Source: Bacteroidota bacterium
GTDB lineage: Bacteria > Bacteroidota > Bacteroidia > AKYH767-A > 2013-40CM-41-45
Assembly (NCBI GenBank): GCA_003389385.1
Contig: QQVM01000017.1
Location: 198,443 to 262,442 of the forward strand
Length of the DNA: 64,000 nt
Reading direction: 5' to 3'
The notes under the pieces were generated by a model that ran no database searches, had not been told where the DNA came from, and worked only from the letters and a program-made list of their open reading frames with translations. Both the position numbers and the translations under genes were made by a program. Positions 18,642 through 26,231 of this stretch are shown here, piece after piece; position 1 is the stretch's first letter, and every line of letters starts with the position of its first letter.

Positions 18642-19140
18642 TCCTGGGACCCGTCTAATGGGTATTGCCATTCTTCGGAAAGAAAAACTCTCCATATGGG
18701 AGATAAAAACGTTTAAAGGTCATTGGAATGAAGGAAAACTAAAAGACATCCTATTCCGTGTAAACGAAATAATTGACCGATATGAAGTAACACACATCTG
18801 CCTGAAAAGATCATCTAAAAATCAAACTTCAGAAGGTTTATCCAAACTGATTAGTGAAATTACTTTTTTAAGTAAACGAAAGAAGCTTGTAATAAATCAG
18901 TATGACCTTCAAGATCTGAAATCTTTGTTCACAGACAATTATAAGTTCACAAAACAAAGCATGTTTCGAGCACTTGCCGAGCAGAATCCGTTTCTTCATG
19001 AACAGTACAATAGAGAATTGAAACTCAGTGTCCCGTATTACGAAAAGATGTTCGAAGCGATCATTTCAGTTCTTCTTTACAGGAAAATGCACCCACCACA
19101 AGGTTTAATCGTTTCTCCCTTTTCACCTCTTTACTATTGA
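18610..19140 (+). CDS. RuvC-like RNase H-fold protein
   Basis: A 176-residue protein beginning VILGISPGTRLMGIAILR, closely parallel to the RuvC signature G-x-D-P-G-T-R-x-x-G-x-G, but with Ser in place of the first catalytic Asp. A second strand with VTHICLKRSS and a C-terminal YYEKMFEAIISVLLY helix fit the RNase H fold, again with the acidic positions altered. It may be a structure-specific DNA-binding protein rather than an active resolvase. It belongs to the mobile-element module with the preceding small gene. Confidence 0.6.
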   Translation: MVKLPVILGISPGTRLMGIAILRKEKLSIWEIKTFKGHWNEGKLKDILFRVNEIIDRYEVTHICLKRSSKNQTSEGLSKLISEITFLSKRKKLVINQYDLQDLKSLFTDNYKFTKQSMFRALAEQNPFLHEQYNRELKLSVPYYEKMFEAIISVLLYRKMHPPQGLIVSPFSPLYY

Positions 19141-19296
19141 GGGTTTGCATATAAATTCAAATTGAATATAGCGCAGAAACAAGTAGTGAAGGTGAAGGTA
19201 TTCATTTGAGGTATGGATAGAAAATACTTTTTGTCTTGCTTCTTGGAAAGTAATGGATACAGGGCCAAATAACAATAGCAACTCTGAGGAGAAATA

Positions 19297-19521
19297 TTAT
19301 TTTCTTTTCCGTTCTGCAGCATGGAGCTTGGCATGTTCACTCCTTGTCATGATGACAAGATTGCTTTTCCTGAAATTTGCTTTGTTTCCATCCTTATGGT
19401 GAACGACCATATTATTGTAAATTTTGCCACCGACCATTTTCGCAGCTACTGATCGATGCACTAACCCATCGTTATCGTCCCAACGAGGATAACCATTTTT
19501 GTCTAAGTGAAAATTTCCCAT
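19297..19521 (-). CDS. HNH homing-type endonuclease
   Basis: A 74-residue protein with a compact HNH motif: VVHHKDGNKANFRKSNLVIM followed by RSEHAKLHA (His-His, Asn and His ligands), as in small phage or element HNH enzymes. The N-terminal NGYPRWDDNDGLVHRSVA resembles the N-terminal part of the same family. It is a monocistronic gene preceded on its own strand by a long hairpin. Confidence 0.8.
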   Translation of the reverse strand: MGNFHLDKNGYPRWDDNDGLVHRSVAAKMVGGKIYNNMVVHHKDGNKANFRKSNLVIMTRSEHAKLHAAERKRK

Positions 19522-19545
19522 TACCGCAATGATTAGAAATTCAAT

Positions 19546-19576
19546 ATGATCCTCGGATTCGTTTCCTGAGGATCAT
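19546..19576. terminator. 9-bp inverted repeat upstream of HNH
   Basis: ATGATCCTC (19546-19554) pairs with GAGGATCAT (19568-19576), with further pairing inside (GGA/TCC). On the plus strand it is followed by TTTTC, so it could terminate plus-strand transcription; alternatively it is an operator for the HNH gene. Confidence 0.4.
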
Positions 19577-19776
19577 TTTCTTTCAAGGTCAATTCTTGAT
19601 TGTTCAGCAGAGGCTTCACAAGTCAATTCAAATATACGAATCAATTAGTTCAAATTGGAACTCAATTGACCTAAAGTTTTCCACACTTCTTTGCGAACAA
19701 GGAAAATTTACCTGACTATTCCACAGTTTCGCTCAACTATATGCTTTGTATAGAACTTCTTTAAAAACTTAAAAAA

Positions 19777-20691
19777 ATGAAAACAAACAACAGACCTCGA
19801 CCAGATGTCTATAAAATGGTCACTGAAAGAATTATTTCTGCACTTGAAAAAGGTGTCGTGCCTTGGCAACAGCCTTGGAGAAATTCAGGGCTACCGCAAA
19901 ATCTCATTACGGGGAAAGTGTATCGCGGAATCAACCTATGGCTCCTCCTGTCCCTAGGTTACAGCCGGAATTTCTTCCTTTCTGAAAAGCAACTCGAAGC
20001 CATTGGCGGCAAAGTCAAAGAAGGCGAGAAAGCGAACATCATCGTGTTCTGGAAACAGATCACAATCGATGATCCGGACACAACCGAAACGAAAGACTAT
20101 CCGTTCCTCAGATACTACCGAGTGTTCAATGTCGAGCAGTGCGAAGGCATTCCGGAAGACAAACTTTCCAAGGTTGACGAAACCATACACAATGACATCG
20201 TTTCCTGCGAAGACGTGTACGAGCAAATGCCGAAGAAGCCAAAGCTTCAGCACAAAGGCGACAAAGCGTTCTATAATCCGCTACTTGATTTCATTAACAT
20301 GCCGGCGAAAACCCAATTTCCGAAAATCGAAGATTATTACTCTGTGCTCTTTCATGAATTGATACATAGCACCGGACACCTTTCGAGGTTGAACAGGAAG
20401 GAACTTCTTAATATGAGTGAGTTCGGTTCAGAACCCTATTCGATTGAAGAACTTGTAGCTGAAATCGGTTGCTGTTTTCTGAAGACTGTTGTCGGGATTG
20501 GCAATAACGATCTCGAAAACAACACCGCATACATCGATGGTTGGCTGAAGAGTTTGAAGAACGATCACAAGTTCATCGTCTTCGCATCTTCTCAGGCGCA
20601 GAAAGCGACTGACTACATTCTCAACACATGTATTCAAAAAGAGGATGAGTCTATCACAGAAACTGATGGCGGAAATGATAGTACGTTTTAA
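19777..20691 (+). CDS. ArdC-like antirestriction protein
   Basis: A 304-residue protein. The N-terminal domain (DVYKMVTERIISALEKGVVPWQQPW and YRGINLWLLL) is the ssDNA-binding ArdC N-domain. The C-terminal part contains a zincin site, VLFHELIHSTGHLSR (HExxH), with downstream EELVAEIGCCF supplying the third ligand. ArdC proteins protect incoming single-stranded element DNA from restriction. It is less AT-rich than the flanking genes (especially 19900-20300), suggesting a different origin. It is followed by a good terminator. Confidence 0.88.
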   Translation: MKTNNRPRPDVYKMVTERIISALEKGVVPWQQPWRNSGLPQNLITGKVYRGINLWLLLSLGYSRNFFLSEKQLEAIGGKVKEGEKANIIVFWKQITIDDPDTTETKDYPFLRYYRVFNVEQCEGIPEDKLSKVDETIHNDIVSCEDVYEQMPKKPKLQHKGDKAFYNPLLDFINMPAKTQFPKIEDYYSVLFHELIHSTGHLSRLNRKELLNMSEFGSEPYSIEELVAEIGCCFLKTVVGIGNNDLENNTAYIDGWLKSLKNDHKFIVFASSQAQKATDYILNTCIQKEDESITETDGGNDSTF

Positions 20692-20696
20692 ATTTT

Positions 20697-20724
20697 AGAC
20701 CTGGCATTTTATGCTAGGTCTTTT
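20697..20724 (+). terminator. Rho-independent terminator after ArdC
   Basis: An 11-bp stem (AGACCTGGCAT / ATGCTAGGTCT, one G-T pair) with a TTT loop is followed by TTTT. It closes the ArdC unit and separates it from the convergent MetRS gene. Confidence 0.75.
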
Positions 20725-20775
20725 ACTAATGAAGAATGCTCTCATAATCACACTTTATTCTATTGATTCTCAAAG

Positions 20776-22482
20776 TCATTTTACATGTGTTTCACCTTTG
20801 AGTTTTTGAATTTGAAATTCTATTTCCTCATCTTCAATTTTTCTAAACAATATCTCAGGTGTAGGTAATAGGGTACCGGAACTTAGCAAATTAAACTTAC
20901 CGCAGTAATCCCATTGAAAGTTTGTCGTCTGTGTTCCTATTAAAAAACTTAATTTATTAGCTGTACGAGGTAAAAATGGATTTATATAATAAGCAATGTT
21001 GGCAATCGCTTGAAGACAAATGTGCAAACAGTTGTCAATTATTACCCGATTATTATTTTCTTCATTAATAGACTTTGCCAAAATCCATGGAGATACATCC
21101 TGAAGAAATTTATTGCCTTTTCGACTTAGTTCAATTATATCAAAAAGAGCATTTTTAAATTTAAAAAGCTCAATATTGGATTCAACAATTTTCTTTGTAT
21201 TAACAATTTCCTCCATAATGACACGGTCTTCCGATGATAATGTATCCTCAGAGAAAACCGGAACTTTACCGTTGCAGAATTTTTGAGTTAGGATTAGAGT
21301 TCGATGAATAAAATTACCAAAAGTTGCAACTAGTTCATTATTGTTTCTATCTTGAAAGTCCTTCCAAGTAAAATCGAAATCTTTTGTTTCAGGGCTGTTA
21401 CTGCACAGAATAAACCTTAATACATCTTCAGAGTCTTTAAAATCCTGAATAAAATCATCTACCCAAACAGCCCAATTTCGTGAGGTTGATACCTTCTTTC
21501 CTTCAATGTTCAAGAATTCATTCGCAGGAATGTTGTCAGGTAATATAAAATTACCATAGGACTTTAACATTGCTGGGAAAATTATACAGTGAAATACAAT
21601 ATTATCCTTACCAACAAAATGAATTAACTTAGTATCTTTTTGCTTCCAGTATTTTTCCCAATTATCTGTAAGTTCCTTTGTTGCACTAATATATCCGATA
21701 GGTGCTTCAAACCAGACATACAATACCTTACCAATTGCATCTTCAAGCGGAACTGGAACTCCCCAATCACTATCTCTAGTTATTGATCTTGGCTGCAATC
21801 CCTGATCAAGCCAACTCTTGCATTGGTTATAAACATTAATTTTCCACTTATCTTTTTTATCTACTAAAATCCAATCCCTTAGCCAACTTTCAAATTTATT
21901 CAAAGGAAAAAACCAGTGTTTGGTTTTCTTTTTAATAGGTGTTGAATTGGTTAATGCACTTTTCGGGTTTATTAATTGCTCTGGCGATAATGTGTTTCCG
22001 CATTTTTCACATTGATCGCCATATGCATTGTCATATTGACAAAATGGACAGACCCCAATTATATATCGGTCTGCTAAATAGATACTTTTTTCAACATCAT
22101 AAAATTGTTCAGTTTCCTTTTCTTCAAATACATTTTTCTCATATAATCTTAAAAAAAAATCTTGCGAAGTTTTACGATGAATTTCACTTGTCGTGCGTGA
22201 AAAAATATCAAAAGAAATATCTATATTCTCAAAAGACTTTTTTAAAGTTGAATGAAACAAATCGACTACATTTTGCGATGTAGTATTTTCTCGAATTGCC
22301 CGAATTGTAATTGGCACTCCGTGCTCATCGCTACCGCAAATGAACTTTACATCTCTATCACGAGATCGCAAGTATCTTACATAAATATCCGCAGGTAAAT
22401 AACATCCAGCTAAATGACCTATGTGTAATGGCCCGTTAGCATACGGCAGTGCGGCAGTGATTAAATATCTTTTATATTCCAT
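20776..22482 (-). CDS. metG: Methionyl-tRNA synthetase paralogue, short form, RiPP-cluster linked
   Basis: A 568-residue class I synthetase. It has a HIGH motif at 20-23 (GPLHIGHLAG), a connective peptide with an intact zinc knuckle (Cys 145, 148, 158, 161), WFEAPIGYISATKE in the Met pocket region, KVSTS at 330-334 in the KMSKS position, and an anticodon-binding helical domain to the end. It would charge tRNA-Met. Bacteroidota housekeeping MetRS usually carries a C-terminal tRNA-binding domain and is over 650 residues long; this one stops before it. It lies 45 bp after the HExxH gene in the same direction and shares its very low GC. I infer a dedicated role: self-resistance against a product that hits MetRS, or supply of a Met-derived group. 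A plain acquired duplicate is the alternative. Confidence 0.88.
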   Translation of the reverse strand: MEYKRYLITAALPYANGPLHIGHLAGCYLPADIYVRYLRSRDRDVKFICGSDEHGVPITIRAIRENTTSQNVVDLFHSTLKKSFENIDISFDIFSRTTSEIHRKTSQDFFLRLYEKNVFEEKETEQFYDVEKSIYLADRYIIGVCPFCQYDNAYGDQCEKCGNTLSPEQLINPKSALTNSTPIKKKTKHWFFPLNKFESWLRDWILVDKKDKWKINVYNQCKSWLDQGLQPRSITRDSDWGVPVPLEDAIGKVLYVWFEAPIGYISATKELTDNWEKYWKQKDTKLIHFVGKDNIVFHCIIFPAMLKSYGNFILPDNIPANEFLNIEGKKVSTSRNWAVWVDDFIQDFKDSEDVLRFILCSNSPETKDFDFTWKDFQDRNNNELVATFGNFIHRTLILTQKFCNGKVPVFSEDTLSSEDRVIMEEIVNTKKIVESNIELFKFKNALFDIIELSRKGNKFLQDVSPWILAKSINEENNNRVIIDNCLHICLQAIANIAYYINPFLPRTANKLSFLIGTQTTNFQWDYCGKFNLLSSGTLLPTPEILFRKIEDEEIEFQIQKLKGETHVK

Positions 22483-22527
22483 AATTATTCAAATATGACA
22501 TCAACACATATTAATGTCAAGTGTATG

Positions 22528-23478
22528 TTATGTTAACTTATTAGAATTTGTGAATAACTCATGATTGTATTCGATTGATTGATTGGCGATATTGTATTTG
22601 TTTACAAAAATATTTTTTCTATAGCTATGAGTTTTTGATGTATTTAAAATAAAATTATAGATGGACTTTCCCTTTTGCGTGTAGAAATTTCCTGTAATTT
22701 CTGGAATTGTTTCCTCGAGTCGAAATGAAGACAACGCTAGCCTTCCCAATATTTCGTGTCGCAGATTTTTATCATTCATCAGTTTTGAATTATACATTCT
22801 TGTAAAGAATAAAACTATTCTAGATAATACATAACTTGCATGAATTACATGATACAGACCGCGCTTCTCCATTCTAAATGGAGAATTGAAAACTTCTTTG
22901 AATGGGTCAATTTTAAAATATTCATCTATGTCGAACAATATATAGTTTAAAGAAATATGAGAAATCTCATGAAGTAAATGTTCGCAATAAAACATGATAG
23001 ATTCATTATCTTTTCTTGGTTTTAAAAATATTAATCCAGGAGCTTCAATACATGTAAACGCAATAATGTTTTTTCCACTAATAAAAGTAATCGCGTCAAG
23101 ACATAATTTTAATTCAGTAAAACGGGAATATTTTTTAAAATAAAAAAAGGATTTTTTCAGATTCTTTAAATTTCCGACCGAAGGAGCAACGATTCTAATT
23201 TTATTATATGGTGCAGCTAACGTATCTCCTATAAGATAATCAATTAATTTGTTCGACTTTAGAATAATCGAAATATCTTTAGAATGTACCGTAAATGTTG
23301 ATTCTATTAGTCGATCAATTGAAGTTACCCTACTTCTGTAATGTAAATATGAAGTTCGAAACCATAATGGTTTGGTATTTAAATTGTTAGGCGAAATATC
23401 ATTTATGAAACATTCAATTGTCGAACAAAATTCCTTCTTACTTTTTCGAAGTTCCGTGATTGGTGGGAAAATATTCAC
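22528..23478 (-). CDS. HExxH putative peptide beta-hydroxylase
   Basis: A 316-residue protein. The motif CEHLLHEISHISLN (His170, Glu171, His174) with downstream NSPFRMEKRGLYHVIHASYV fits the HEXXH-domain family found beside RiPP precursors, now described as 2-oxoglutarate-dependent peptide hydroxylases. The start is a GTG at 23478, 25 bp after the stop of the 43-residue peptide ORF. No signal peptide is present. Neighbours are a YcaO, an E1-like enzyme and a short peptide, which supports action on a ribosomal peptide. The protein is more diverged than typical actinobacterial members, so the substrate residue cannot be predicted. Confidence 0.72.
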   Translation of the reverse strand: MNIFPPITELRKSKKEFCSTIECFINDISPNNLNTKPLWFRTSYLHYRSRVTSIDRLIESTFTVHSKDISIILKSNKLIDYLIGDTLAAPYNKIRIVAPSVGNLKNLKKSFFYFKKYSRFTELKLCLDAITFISGKNIIAFTCIEAPGLIFLKPRKDNESIMFYCEHLLHEISHISLNYILFDIDEYFKIDPFKEVFNSPFRMEKRGLYHVIHASYVLSRIVLFFTRMYNSKLMNDKNLRHEILGRLALSSFRLEETIPEITGNFYTQKGKSIYNFILNTSKTHSYRKNIFVNKYNIANQSIEYNHELFTNSNKLT

Positions 23479-23503
23479 TATTGCTAACTATTAAAGCTAA
23501 CAT

Positions 23504-23635
23504 TTATGACGAATATTCGGTCTGCATTAGTGCGCCAAATTTTTTTAACTGTTCTGGCTTTAAAATCTTAATCTTAGATGCTGAATTAGACTTTTTAGCA
23601 CCCACTTTCTTGTTGTTTTTTGCTGTCTTTTTCAT
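23504..23635 (-). CDS. Candidate RiPP precursor peptide, 43 residues
   Basis: An ORF of 43 residues, ATG at 23635, TAA at 23504-23506. The N-terminal half is Lys-rich (MKKTAKNNKKVGAKK). A leader-like helix KILKPEQLKKFGA is followed by a short tail LMQTEYSS. The layout resembles Bacteroidota RiPP leaders (xLxxEQLKxxxGG/GA), so cleavage after GA would leave an 8-residue core. The core holds Thr and two Ser for YcaO chemistry and Gln, Glu and Tyr as possible hydroxylation sites. It is the first gene of the minus-strand operon and lies 31 bp from the divergent E1 start. It is missed by length cut-offs and also lies antisense to a spurious extension of the E1 frame. Confidence 0.65.
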   Translation of the reverse strand: MKKTAKNNKKVGAKKSNSASKIKILKPEQLKKFGALMQTEYSS

Positions 23636-23666
23636 TTTATTGCATTTTATCAAATATACGAAAATA

Positions 23667-24716
23667 ATGAATCAGGAAACACTTACAGAGAAAAAGTTAA
23701 AGGACAGTGTCCAGTTATTTTTTAAAGACATGGCGCCTATCTTAATAGACTCTGTATCAAAAAAATATATCAAATTAGAGTCTTGTAAATCAAAAATAAA
23801 TTTTGAAAGAAGTATTTTGTTTCTAAAGAATCCTTCAGGAATTCCAATTACTTCAAGTGTACATCGTTTAGTAGTTCATCTTTTGAAAAGAATTCCCAAA
23901 AGTTTTTTTGTAGACTATGTAGCTCATAAGGGAAAATCTTCTCCACAAACTGCAAATTATTTTAAAATACAATCAATTGTAGGAAGTGAGAAGTTGACAC
24001 AGGATAAGTTGAAAAAGATTGAAGAAAAAAAAATTGCAATTTTAGGCGTTGGTAGTTTGGGATGTCATATTGTGCAACATTTAATCTGTCTTGGCCACAA
24101 AAATTTAACATTAATAGATTATGATATTGTCGAACAAAACAATTTAAATAGGCAGATACTTTATTCATTCAAAGATATAGGTAAAAAGAAAATTCTCGCT
24201 GCAAAAGATACTATTAATTTATACAACAAAAATATTACAGTTAACACTGTATTCCTTAAAGTAAAATCGGTAAGCCAACTTTCTAATATCATTAAAAAGT
24301 ATTCTATAGAGTTTTTGTTTTTAACTGCTGATGAGCCTGCTGGCATTATTTGCTCTATATGCGCCCAATCATGCAAGGATAACTTAATTCCGTGGACGCG
24401 AATCAATAGAATTGGACATGGACCAATTTGGGAACTGAACGAATCGTGTGCAAACTGTCATTACTTATCTTCAAAAGAAAAAGTGAAAAATTATTATAAG
24501 CCATTGAACAATGTAATAAACAAATCTCAAGGAGTATTTAATTATGATATTTCATTTAAAGTCAGTATTCTGATAAGAGACTACATCAATTATGTATTAA
24601 ATTTTCGTTTATTAAGAAATAAATATTGTTATTGCAATTTATCGTCAAATAGTATTAATTCATTGATAAGATATACCAATGTTAAAAACAATAAAAAATG
24701 TCCTTGTAAAAATTGA
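23667..24716 (+). CDS. E1/ThiF-like adenylating enzyme of a RiPP pathway
   Basis: A 349-residue protein from the ATG at 23667. The N-terminal 115 residues may include a peptide-recognition (RRE-like) part. The E1 core has GVGSLG (residues 127-132, ATP-binding), DYDIVEQNNLNRQ (151-163, Mg/adenylate binding) and zinc ligands CANC (261-264) plus CPC (345-347). Such proteins adenylate a C-terminus or act as the partner of YcaO in azoline formation. It overlaps YcaO by 38 bp, so the two are probably co-translated. The frame runs open to 23460, but that stretch is antisense to the precursor ORF and not protein-like. An MccB-type nucleotide-peptide reaction is another option. Confidence 0.8.
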   Translation: MNQETLTEKKLKDSVQLFFKDMAPILIDSVSKKYIKLESCKSKINFERSILFLKNPSGIPITSSVHRLVVHLLKRIPKSFFVDYVAHKGKSSPQTANYFKIQSIVGSEKLTQDKLKKIEEKKIAILGVGSLGCHIVQHLICLGHKNLTLIDYDIVEQNNLNRQILYSFKDIGKKKILAAKDTINLYNKNITVNTVFLKVKSVSQLSNIIKKYSIEFLFLTADEPAGIICSICAQSCKDNLIPWTRINRIGHGPIWELNESCANCHYLSSKEKVKNYYKPLNNVINKSQGVFNYDISFKVSILIRDYINYVLNFRLLRNKYCYCNLSSNSINSLIRYTNVKNNKKCPCKN

Positions 24717-25764
24717 TGGCATAAATTTGATCATTAATGTTAATTATTTTGGAAAAAATAGTCATGGCTTGTATCTATCAAAATGCGGATTTTCTAGTAA
24801 TAATAAAGTGACAATTTGTTGTGGTTTTTCAACCAATATTTATGAATCGATCGAAAAATGCATATCTGAGTTTTGCGAAAGATATTTATTATTATTTGAA
24901 AGTAACAAAGTTAAATTTCAATTAAAAAAAATACCGAGATTTTTACAACCTAATGAATATAATTTAAATGAAACATTTGAAGTTATTACAAAGTACCCAA
25001 GTCGAAGCGAATGGTTAATTCCAAAAAGATTATTTAATCCATACGCAGATGGGAATAAAATAATTGACGGAACTGGGTTCGCAGCGCACGTTGATTTTGA
25101 CTCCGCAATCATTCATGCATTATCGGAGATTTATGAAAGACACTGCGTAGGTGTTTTATGGGATAACGGAAAGTGTATAATAAAAAAGAAAATGAATATT
25201 AATAATGCTCAAATAACTAATACTTATTTTACAAATAATCTAAAATTAGAAATATATGAAATTATTCTAAATGATAAAATACCGATGAGTTGCTATATTG
25301 CGATAACTATTGATGACGAAAATAGATGTTATTTTGGTTCCGCCGCTAGTACAAGAATTAACTCTGCCATTCTTTCTGCTATTTATGAATCACTAACTAT
25401 GTATATTAATGTTAAGGATACTTGGATTGGAGATCAAAACCTACATGGACGTATTAAGGAACTTTGGGAGGTTTGTAATAACAAGAGTAATATACAATAT
25501 ACATTTCTTACCAACAAGGCGTCATCAAATGATCAGCCTAAACTGATAAAAAAAAATAAAACAGATATTACAGCTAAGGAAATTTTAGATTCATTTAATA
25601 CGACATTCAAAGGTGTGTATTATAAAGATATGGGTAAAGTATCTAATAGATATGTTGTGAAATATATAGTTCCAAAAGCCTATATTAGATATCCTTTTGG
25701 TTTTAAATCCTCGAAGATAAAATGGAATACTAAAGAGAACCCACTTACCTATCCATTTGGATAA
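24679..25764 (+). CDS. YcaO-domain enzyme
   Basis: A 361-residue YcaO protein. ATP-binding motifs: ESIEKCISEFCERYLL (SEFCER 63-68), GTGFAAHVDFDSAIIHALSE then IYERH (131-155), and FGSAASTRINSAILSAIYES (about 219-238). The C-terminus ENPLTYPFG fits the proline-rich tail common in azoline-forming YcaOs, so the gene is complete. YcaO enzymes use ATP to activate backbone amides and make azolines, thioamides or amidines. In the third motif, where E-x-x-Q is common, I see E-S-L-T. The 38-bp overlap with the E1-like gene indicates a joint cyclodehydratase-like complex acting on the nearby peptide. Confidence 0.85.
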   Translation: MLKTIKNVLVKIDGINLIINVNYFGKNSHGLYLSKCGFSSNNKVTICCGFSTNIYESIEKCISEFCERYLLLFESNKVKFQLKKIPRFLQPNEYNLNETFEVITKYPSRSEWLIPKRLFNPYADGNKIIDGTGFAAHVDFDSAIIHALSEIYERHCVGVLWDNGKCIIKKKMNINNAQITNTYFTNNLKLEIYEIILNDKIPMSCYIAITIDDENRCYFGSAASTRINSAILSAIYESLTMYINVKDTWIGDQNLHGRIKELWEVCNNKSNIQYTFLTNKASSNDQPKLIKKNKTDITAKEILDSFNTTFKGVYYKDMGKVSNRYVVKYIVPKAYIRYPFGFKSSKIKWNTKENPLTYPFG

Positions 25765-25789
25765 AAACTTTTGACTCCGGAAACCAGAG

Positions 25790-26140
25790 CCTTCAGCTGT
25801 GGGTAGGTTTTTGCGGTAAGCAAAAAAGCTCGCCGGCAATAGGATCGAAGAGAAACGGAGATCCGTCTGCGAGTGCTCATTGAGGTGTGAGGAGCTGCGG
25901 GGTGTCAAACCCCGCCCGAACTATGTAGAGTGCGAGAGAATGGCGCACAGGAAGCTACACGAGGCTGTGGGATATCGGGTAAGCCGAAGCCGAAAGGAGC
26001 CGCACCGGCGAGCCAAATAGAGAGCGACTGATCCAGCCTTGTGTGAGTCTTTCAGGATGCCTGTAAGACGTGATCAGGAGCAGACACGAACAGGTCGAGC
26101 ACCCTTTGAGGGGTGATTACCCGCGAAGACCTGGAGTGGA
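25790..26140 (+). ncRNA. GC-rich structured block, group II intron-like or unknown RNA
   Basis: This block is far more GC-rich than both neighbours and has no plausible ORF. Hairpins: GCGGGG/CCCCGC (25897-25915), GTGCG/CGCAC (25930-25948), a 9-bp stem GTCTTtCAGG/CCTGtAAGAC (26047-26069), and a nested stem CAGGTC/GACCTG (26091-26133) enclosing CACCC/GGGTG. Phrases such as GGGGTGTCAAACCCCG followed by CCCGAAC, and GGTAAGCCGAAGCCGAAAGG, recall domain I of bacterial group II introns. No reverse transcriptase and no domain V motif were found. It could be a truncated intron or a novel RNA. Confidence 0.45.
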
Positions 26141-26231
26141 TACCTTGTTTCCGGGTACAATTATATTTTTATCTATCTTGTTTTTTAACTATTTTGTCAG
26201 GTCAACATTGTTCATATTAACATCAAAAAAC

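Noticed and set aside
23460-23666. Upstream extension of the E1-like gene (69 extra residues)
   Set aside because: The extension is hydrophobic, unlike E1 proteins, and lies antisense to the peptide ORF; the ATG at 23667 fits the family.
25790-26140. tRNA or rRNA gene in the GC-rich block
   Set aside because: No cloverleaf with a T-loop GTTCRA and no rRNA signature could be found.
26070-26231. N-terminal extension of the coiled-coil gene
   Set aside because: It translates the GC-rich structured block; the ATG at 26232 coincides with the return to AT-rich coding sequence.
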